Positions 57,813 to 64,000 of a stretch of 64,000 bases of DNA are shown here, piece after piece; the first letter of the stretch is position 1, and each line of letters opens with the position of its first letter. Origin of the DNA: Comamonas sp. (lineage in GTDB: Bacteria; Pseudomonadota; Gammaproteobacteria; Burkholderiales; Burkholderiaceae_C). The translations under genes were made by a program, and so were the position numbers. The stretch spans positions 1 to 64,000 of the forward strand of contig JADMKK010000041.1 in NCBI GenBank assembly GCA_015478895.1, read 5' to 3'. The notes beneath the pieces were generated by a model that was given only the letters and a program-made list of their open reading frames with translations, was not told the origin of the DNA and did no database searches.

Positions 57813-58955
57813 ATGAGTGATACGACGTGGGATGTGATTGTGGTGGGCGCCGGTATGGCGGGTGCGTCGGTGGGCTGGCACCTGGCACAGGACGGGCAAC
57901 GTGTGCTGGTGTTGGAACGTGAAAGCCAGCCCGGCTATCACACCACGGGGCGTTCTGCGGCATTGTTCGAAGAGCACTACGGCCCTCCGCAAGTGCAGGC
58001 CCTGACGCGTGCGAGCCGCGCTTTTTATGAGCACCCTCCCGCTGGTTTTGTGGAGTCAGCACTATTGCAGCCGCGCGGTGTGATGTATGTTGGCACGGCG
58101 GCGCAAAAGACGTTGCTCGATACAGCCTACGCCGTGGCGGCGCAGCACTCGCCCGACGCCCAGCGCCTGGACGGTGAGGCCTTGCGCACCATTGTGCCAG
58201 TGCTCAACGACAGCATCGTGGATGGCTTTGTGGACGAGGGCGCGCGCGATATTGATGTGCACGCCTTGCACCAAGGTTTTCTGCGCGGTTTGCGCCAGGC
58301 CGGGGGCGCGCAGTGGAGCCATGCAGAAGTCAGTGTGCTGGAGCATGACAGTGCGGCGCGCATGTGGAAAGTTACCCTGCAGGATGGGCGCCGTGTGCAA
58401 GCGACTTTCTTAGTGAATGCTGCGGGTGCGTGGGCCGACGTGATCGGCGAGCTGGCGGGGGCACGAGCCATTGGTCTGGTGCCCGCGCGCCGCAGCGCAT
58501 TCACATTTTCCGCACCGCAAGACATGGATGCCACGCACTGGCCTGCCGTGATCAGTGCCGACGAAAGCTTTTATTTCAAACCCGATGCAGGACAGCTGCT
58601 GGGCTCACCAGCCAATGCTGACGCGACCTACCCACACGATGTGCAGCCCGAGGAAGAAGACATTGCCACCGGTATCTGGAACATTGAGCAAGCCACCACG
58701 CTGCAAATCCGCCGCCCTTCGCACACCTGGGCAGGGCTGCGCTCGTTTGTGGCCGATGGCGAGATGGTGATTGGCTGGGACAGCAGCTTGCCGCATTTCT
58801 TCTGGGTGGCCGCGCAAGGCGGCTATGGCATACAAAGCGCAGCAGCCTATGGCTTGCTGGCGCGCAACCTGATGCTGAACCAGCCGATTGCGCCGAGCTT
58901 GTTGGAGCAAGGTGTCAATGTCGAGGCTTTACAGCCCGCACGTTTGCAGAAATAA
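57813..58955 (+). CDS. FAD-dependent D-amino-acid-oxidase-family dehydrogenase
   Basis: The 380-residue enzyme opens with WDVIVVGAGMAGASVGWHLAQDGQRVLVLERE, a FAD-binding Rossmann motif, then GYHTTGRSAALFEEHYGP, NAAGAWADVIGELAGA and a C-terminal HTWAGLRSFVADGEMVIGWDSSLPHFFWVAAQGGYGIQSAAAYGLLARNL. The GRSAALFEEHYG and WVAAQGGYGIQ parts resemble bacterial D-arginine dehydrogenases, but related sarcosine/glycine oxidases cannot be ruled out. Single gene. Confidence 0.9.
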   Translation: MSDTTWDVIVVGAGMAGASVGWHLAQDGQRVLVLERESQPGYHTTGRSAALFEEHYGPPQVQALTRASRAFYEHPPAGFVESALLQPRGVMYVGTAAQKTLLDTAYAVAAQHSPDAQRLDGEALRTIVPVLNDSIVDGFVDEGARDIDVHALHQGFLRGLRQAGGAQWSHAEVSVLEHDSAARMWKVTLQDGRRVQATFLVNAAGAWADVIGELAGARAIGLVPARRSAFTFSAPQDMDATHWPAVISADESFYFKPDAGQLLGSPANADATYPHDVQPEEEDIATGIWNIEQATTLQIRRPSHTWAGLRSFVADGEMVIGWDSSLPHFFWVAAQGGYGIQSAAAYGLLARNLMLNQPIAPSLLEQGVNVEALQPARLQK

Positions 58956-58983
58956 CGTGCAACCTGTTGCGGCTCATGTGAAA

Positions 58984-59023
58984 AAGGCATGGAATACAGC
59001 GCTTCGCGCCATCTCCATGCCTT
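58984..59023. terminator. Bidirectional terminator between the oxidase gene and gap
   Basis: AAGGCATGGA/TCCATGCCTT (58984-58993/59014-59023) with A-run before and ATT after, between convergent genes. Confidence 0.75.
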
Positions 59024-59060
59024 ATTCGCAGCCCCCTATCGGGCTATAAATCCCGGGGGA

Positions 59061-60074
<1,014 letters not shown>

Positions 60075-60130
60075 CTATGGATAGTGGAGATGGAAAACTG
60101 AAACGAAAACTCAAAACCGTGGACTGTACG

Positions 60131-60170
60131 TAAAACACCCGCCGGAGCCAAGGCCGAGGCGGGTGTTTTA
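60131..60170 (-). terminator. Terminator of tkt
   Basis: Perfect 13-bp arms TAAAACACCCGCC/GGCGGGTGTTTTA (60131-60143/60158-60170), so the gap gene downstream probably has its own promoter. Confidence 0.9.
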
Positions 60171-60178
60171 TTGATGCA

Positions 60179-62221
60179 TTATTTGTTGCGTTGGATCGCT
60201 TCGATCACCGTGGCGGTCACGTTTTCCGGCGTGAAACCAAAGTGCTGGAACAGCACCGGGGCGGGGGCCGATTCGCCGTAGGTGTCGATACCGACCACCG
60301 CTGCGCAACCGTACTTCCACCAGAAGTCTGTGACGCCCATTTCCACGGCAATGCGCGGCAGGTCTGCAGGCAGCACAGAAGTTTTGTACTTGACGTCTTG
60401 TTTGTCGAAAGTGGTGGTGCTGGGCATGGAGACCACACGCACGCCAATCTTTTGCGCAGCCAGCATCTTCTGTGCAGCCAAAGCCAGTTGCACTTCAGAG
60501 CCGGTGGCGATGATTACGGCTTGCGCCTTGCCCTTGACGCCCACGTCCTTGGGTTCGCTCAATACATAAGCGCCGCAGGCGATGTTGTCCAAAGCCGCTT
60601 CGGTCTTGGGCGAGTAAGCCAGGTTCTGGCGGCTCAGCAGCAAGGCGGTGGGGCGGTTCTTCTGGCTCAGTGCCACGGTCCAAGCCATCGCGGTTTCGGT
60701 GGTGTCGGCAGGGCGCCAGACATCCAGACCGGGAATGATGCGCAGGCTGGCAGCATGTTCCACCGACTGGTGGGTGGGGCCGTCTTCGCCCAGACCGATG
60801 GAGTCGTGGGTGAACACGTGAATCACGCGCTGCTTCATCAGCGCAGCCATGCGGATCGCATTGCGGCTGTAGTCCGAGAAGGTCATGAAGGTGCCGCCGT
60901 AGGGGATGTAACCACCGTGCAGCGCCACGCCGTTCATGATGGCGGCCATACCGAACTCACGCACACCGTAGTTGATGTGGCGGCCGATCTTGCCGTCTTC
61001 GGTCTTGACCACATTGCCCTTGGCATCCACGCGGAAGGCGGGGGTGGACTTGGTGTTGGTCAGGTTCGAACCGGTCAGGTCGGCCGAGCCGCCCAGCAGT
61101 TCTGGCAAAGCCGCAGTCAAACCTTCCAGCGCCAGCTGGCTGGCCTTGCGGCTGGCCACGGTGGCGGCCTGGTCGTGCGCTTCGGAGGCGATGTGCATCG
61201 CCGTTTCCAGGAAGTTGGCGGGCAATTCACCGGCCATGCGGCGCGTGAACTCAGCGGCAAGTTCTGGGAAGGCCTTGGTGTAGGCGGCAAACTTCTTGTC
61301 CCAGGCAGCTTCCAGCTTGGCGCCGTTGGCCTTGCCATCCCAATCCTTGTACACCTCGGCAGGAATGTCGAACGGTGCAGCGTTCCAGTTCAGTTCTGCG
61401 CGGGCCAGCGCGATTTCGTCGTGGCCCAGAGGCTCGCCGTGCGCCTTGGCAGTACCGGCACGGTTGGGCGAACCCTTGCCGATGCTGGTCTTGCAGCAAA
61501 TCAGGGTGGGCTTGTCTTTGCTCTTCTTGGCGGCGGCAATCGCGGCGTCCACGGCGTCCACATTGTGGCCGTCCACGGCGCGGATCACGTTCCAGCCGTA
61601 GGCTTCAAAGCGGGCGGGGGTGTTGTCGGCGAACCAAGGGGTGACCTTGCCGTCGATGGAGATTTCGTTGTCGTCCCACAGGGCGATCAGCTTGTTCAGC
61701 TTCCAGGCACCAGCCAGCGAAGCGGCTTCGTGCGAGATGCCTTCCATCAGGCAACCGTCGCCCATGAAGACGAAGGTGTGGTGGTCAACGATGGCGTGCT
61801 TGGGCTGGTTGAACTCAGCGGCCAGCAACTTTTCAGCCAGGGCAAAACCGACGGCATTGGTCACGCCTTGGCCCAGCGGGCCGGTGGTGGTTTCCACACC
61901 GGGTGTCACGCCCACTTCGGGGTGGCCTGCGGTCTTGCTGTGCAGCTGGCGGAAGTTCTTGATCTCGGCCATGGGCAGGTCGTAACCGCTCAGGTGCAGC
62001 AATGCGTAGATCAGCATCGAGCCGTGGCCGTTGGACAGAATGAAACGGTCGCGGTTGGCCCACTGGGGGTTGCTGGGGTTGTGCTGCAGGTGGCGGCTCC
62101 ACAGGGCAACTGCCATGTCGGCCATGCCCATGGGGGCACCGGGGTGGCCGGAGTTAGCTTGTTGCACTGCGTCCATGGCCAAAGCGCGGATTGCGTTGGC
62201 CATCATTGGGGTGTTTGCCAT
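60179..62221 (-). CDS. tkt: Transketolase
   Basis: Thiamine-diphosphate enzyme of 680 residues in the pentose phosphate pathway. It has [55 protein letters not shown], the ThDP motif [69 protein letters not shown] and [27 protein letters not shown] 62221 is chosen; a TTG ten codons upstream is unlikely. Together with gap it forms a carbon-metabolism pair. Confidence 0.98.
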   Translation of the reverse strand: MANTPMMANAIRALAMDAVQQANSGHPGAPMGMADMAVALWSRHLQHNPSNPQWANRDRFILSNGHGSMLIYALLHLSGYDLPMAEIKNFRQLHSKTAGHPEVGVTPGVETTTGPLGQGVTNAVGFALAEKLLAAEFNQPKHAIVDHHTFVFMGDGCLMEGISHEAASLAGAWKLNKLIALWDDNEISIDGKVTPWFADNTPARFEAYGWNVIRAVDGHNVDAVDAAIAAAKKSKDKPTLICCKTSIGKGSPNRAGTAKAHGEPLGHDEIALARAELNWNAAPFDIPAEVYKDWDGKANGAKLEAAWDKKFAAYTKAFPELAAEFTRRMAGELPANFLETAMHIASEAHDQAATVASRKASQLALEGLTAALPELLGGSADLTGSNLTNTKSTPAFRVDAKGNVVKTEDGKIGRHINYGVREFGMAAIMNGVALHGGYIPYGGTFMTFSDYSRNAIRMAALMKQRVIHVFTHDSIGLGEDGPTHQSVEHAASLRIIPGLDVWRPADTTETAMAWTVALSQKNRPTALLLSRQNLAYSPKTEAALDNIACGAYVLSEPKDVGVKGKAQAVIIATGSEVQLALAAQKMLAAQKIGVRVVSMPSTTTFDKQDVKYKTSVLPADLPRIAVEMGVTDFWWKYGCAAVVGIDTYGESAPAPVLFQHFGFTPENVTATVIEAIQRNK

Positions 62222-62372
62222 GGGAGGAAGGTTCCGGTGGGAATGATTCAAAAGATGGCGGGATTTTACCGATGTGGACTTTCTGCGGTTTCCATGCGAT
62301 TACATAGCCCCCGCATGACCTAAAGTGTCACTTGCAGCGCATGCCTTAACGCGTTAAGAAATCCACTCTCCC

Positions 62373-63146
62373 ATGACACCTTTCAACCTCCCCGCCATGT
62401 TGCTGGCCGCAGGCCGCGGCGAGCGCATGCGACCGCTGACCGACACCACGCCCAAACCCTTGCTGAACGTGCAAGGCAAGGCTTTGCTGGACTGGCACAT
62501 GGCGGCGCTGCAGCGCGACGGCGTGCGCAGCGTGGTGGTCAACACCGCATGGCTGGGCGCGCAGATTCCGGCGCACCTGGATGCGCACTGGCCGCAGCAC
62601 GGCATGCAACTGCAGTACTCGCACGAGCAAGATGATTTCGGCCATGCGCTGGAAACTGCGGGCGGTATTGCGCGTGCCCTGCCCTTGCTGGGCGAGGCCT
62701 TCTGGCTGGCCGCGGGCGATGTATTTGCACCGGACTTTGTGTTTGACAGCGCAGAGGCACAGACATTTGCCGCATCGAACGATTTGGCCCATGTGTGGCT
62801 GGTGCCCAACCCGGCGCACAACCTCAAGGGCGACTTTGGGCTGGCGGAAAGCACGCCCGGCAGCGGCACGGGCCGTGCGGTGAACTTACCGCCTGCCGAT
62901 GTGGCGCGCGATCTGCGCCCGCGTTTCACCTACAGCACCATCGCCTTGCTCAAGGCAGACTTGTTCCGTGCGCCGTGGTGCGACATCGCACCGGGCAATC
63001 CGCAAGGGGTGGCCGCCCCGCTGGCACCGCTGTTGCGCCGCGCCATGGATGCCGGGCGCTGCGGGGCCACGCTCTACACCGGTCGCTGGACGGATGTGGG
63101 TACGCCCGAGCGCTTGGCGGCATTGAACACTGCAGGCAATCATTAA
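62373..63146 (+). CDS. murU: MurU-like N-acetylmuramate-1-phosphate uridylyltransferase
   Basis: The 257-residue nucleotidyltransferase starts AMLLAAGRGERMRPLTDTTPKPLLNVQGKALLDWHMAAL and has the second motif WLAAGDVFAPDF and C-terminal RWTDVGTPERLAAL. It is the length and type of Pseudomonas MurU, which recycles muramic acid to UDP-MurNAc. The partner kinase amgK is not in the window. Next to it is pepP. Its stop is followed at once by repeat B4. Confidence 0.85.
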   Translation: MTPFNLPAMLLAAGRGERMRPLTDTTPKPLLNVQGKALLDWHMAALQRDGVRSVVVNTAWLGAQIPAHLDAHWPQHGMQLQYSHEQDDFGHALETAGGIARALPLLGEAFWLAAGDVFAPDFVFDSAEAQTFAASNDLAHVWLVPNPAHNLKGDFGLAESTPGSGTGRAVNLPPADVARDLRPRFTYSTIALLKADLFRAPWCDIAPGNPQGVAAPLAPLLRRAMDAGRCGATLYTGRWTDVGTPERLAALNTAGNH

Positions 63147-63236
63147 AAAAGGGAGCTACTTGCCGTTGATGAGCAAGCATTTCAATATGAAAACTATGTG
63201 AAATGCTTGAAAACACACGGCAAGCAGCTCATATTT
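63144..63236. repeat. Long-form intergenic palindromic repeat, copy B4
   Basis: The clearest copy. Outer arms AGCTACTTGCCG (63154-63165) and CGGCAAGCAGCT (63218-63229) pair at 11 of 12 bases; inner arms AAGCATTTCA (63175-63184) and TGAAATGCTT (63199-63208) pair perfectly. It starts right at the murU stop codon. Confidence 0.7.
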
Positions 63237-63281
63237 CCTAGAACACGCAACGCCGTATTGGCCGCGCATTACGATGCTGGT

Positions 63282-64000
63282 ATGACCTCTGTTTACGCAC
63301 AACGCCGCGCCCGTCTGGCTGCCCAGCTGGGCGATGGCGGTATTGCCATCATTCCCACCGCCCCTGAGCGTGGCCGCAACCGCGACAACAGCCATCTGTA
63401 CCGCCACGACAGTTACTTTTACTACCTGACCGGCTTTACAGAACCGAATGCGTGTCTGGTGCTCAAGGCCGATGGCAGCAGCACGCTGTTTTGCCAGCCC
63501 AAGGACCTGGAGCGCGAAATCTGGGACGGTTACCGCCTCGGCCCTGAAGCTGCTGCTGGCACGCTGGGCGTGAGCGATGCCGCCTCCATCGACGACATCG
63601 ACACCCGCTTGCCGCGCCTGCTGGAAAACCAGACTACGGTCTGGTGGCCGTTTGCCACGCACGAGGGCTTGGCCGCGCGCGTGGAGGCTTGGCTACAGCA
63701 AGTGCGCAACCGCACCCGTGCGGGCGCACTGTGCCCCAGCCAGCAAGGCGATGTCTGCACGCTGCTCGATGAAATGCGCCTCATCAAAGACGCGCACGAG
63801 CTGACCATCATGCGCCGCGCCGGCCAGATCAGCGCGCAAGCCCATATCCGCGCCATGCAGCGCAGCGCCCGCATGCTGCGTGCGGGTGAAGATTGCCGCG
63901 AATACCACCTGGATGCCGAACTGCTGCACGAATTCCGCCAGGGCGGTGCCAACGGCGTGGCGTATGACTCCATCGTGGCCGCTGGCCCCAACGCCTGCGT
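63282..64000 (+). CDS. pepP: Xaa-Pro aminopeptidase PepP, 5' part
   Basis: The frame from ATG 63282 is open to the window end (239 codons). It begins MTSVYAQRRARLAAQLGDGG and shows the aminopeptidase P N-terminal domain: IAIIPTAPERGRNRDNSHLYRHDSYFYYLTGFTEPNACLVL, EREIWDGYRLG, then the start of the pita-bread domain LLDEMRLIKDAHELTIMRRAGQISAQAHIRAM and GVAYDSIVAAGPNAC. The metal ligands lie beyond the edge. The enzyme removes N-terminal residues preceding proline. Confidence 0.95.
   Translation, partial: MTSVYAQRRARLAAQLGDGGIAIIPTAPERGRNRDNSHLYRHDSYFYYLTGFTEPNACLVLKADGSSTLFCQPKDLEREIWDGYRLGPEAAAGTLGVSDAASIDDIDTRLPRLLENQTTVWWPFATHEGLAARVEAWLQQVRNRTRAGALCPSQQGDVCTLLDEMRLIKDAHELTIMRRAGQISAQAHIRAMQRSARMLRAGEDCREYHLDAELLHEFRQGGANGVAYDSIVAAGPNAC

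Noticed and set aside
60191-62323. 710-codon open frame antisense to tkt
   Set aside because: Shadow of the transketolase gene; no recognisable domain and no ribosome site.

Overview
The window is chromosomal DNA of a betaproteobacterium, most likely a member of the Comamonadaceae (a Comamonas-like organism). The reasons are the betaproteobacterial form of glutamate-cysteine ligase, a Bug/TctC solute-binding protein, the gene sets leuS-lptE-holA and hpf-ptsN-hprK, a bamE/fur divergent pair, and family-type intergenic palindromes. Core genes are GC-rich (one 60-base line near 52.0 kb counts 63% GC by hand). No rRNA, tRNA, CRISPR array, insertion sequence or prophage is visible.

Layout. 0-8.3 kb, minus strand: glutathione synthesis (gshA, gshB) with a benzoate-type transporter between them, potassium uptake (trkA-trkH) and proline synthesis (proA). 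8.4-12.2 kb: a small unknown protein, a YghU-like glutathione transferase, pirin, a SlyD-like prolyl isomerase and a class I amidotransferase-like hydrolase. 12.6-20.5 kb: a ribosome-hibernation paralog, aspartase, an unknown 88-residue protein behind an apparent sigma-54/NtrC promoter, ssb, a globin-coupled diguanylate cyclase, dapB, bamE and fur. 20.6-32.5 kb: hprK-ptsN-hpf, purC, leuS-lptE-holA, an MscS-type channel, mnmA, a lipoprotein and a phosphatase. 32.6-37.8 kb: topoisomerase III fused to a lysine-rich tail and a SWIB domain, diverging from a SET-domain methyltransferase followed by birA and a SPOR protein. 37.9-44.6 kb: a Bug protein with a LysR regulator, a TctDE-like two-component pair, MarR, recA and recX. 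44.7-49.1 kb: yddG, argC, sucCD. 49.5-51.4 kb: pilA and an AT-rich gene for a membrane-bound LtaS-like transferase. 51.3-64 kb: moaC, a BepA-like protease, terC behind a manganese riboswitch, a chemoreceptor, a D-amino-acid-oxidase-family enzyme, gap, tkt, murU and the start of pepP.

Three things stand out. (1) The pilA islet: the pilin gene is followed at once by a horizontally acquired sulfatase-fold transferase with all expected catalytic positions, and the AT-rich block continues into the last codons of moaC. This looks like an exchangeable pilin plus pilin-modification cassette. (2) A chromatin-like module: TopoIII with a histone-H1-like tail and SWIB domain faces a complete SET/post-SET methyltransferase across a 151-base divergent region that contains 63 bases of unbroken pyrimidine-purine alternation (Z-DNA-prone). 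(3) A repeat family in short (~40 bp) and long (~95 bp) palindromic forms occupies at least eight intergenic gaps, sharing one terminus, and in places supplies gene ends or the recA terminator.

Limits: gene identities rest on reading protein motifs; no database search or folding program was run. Start codons were chosen by Shine-Dalgarno sites and family N-termini and several remain uncertain, as stated in each entry.
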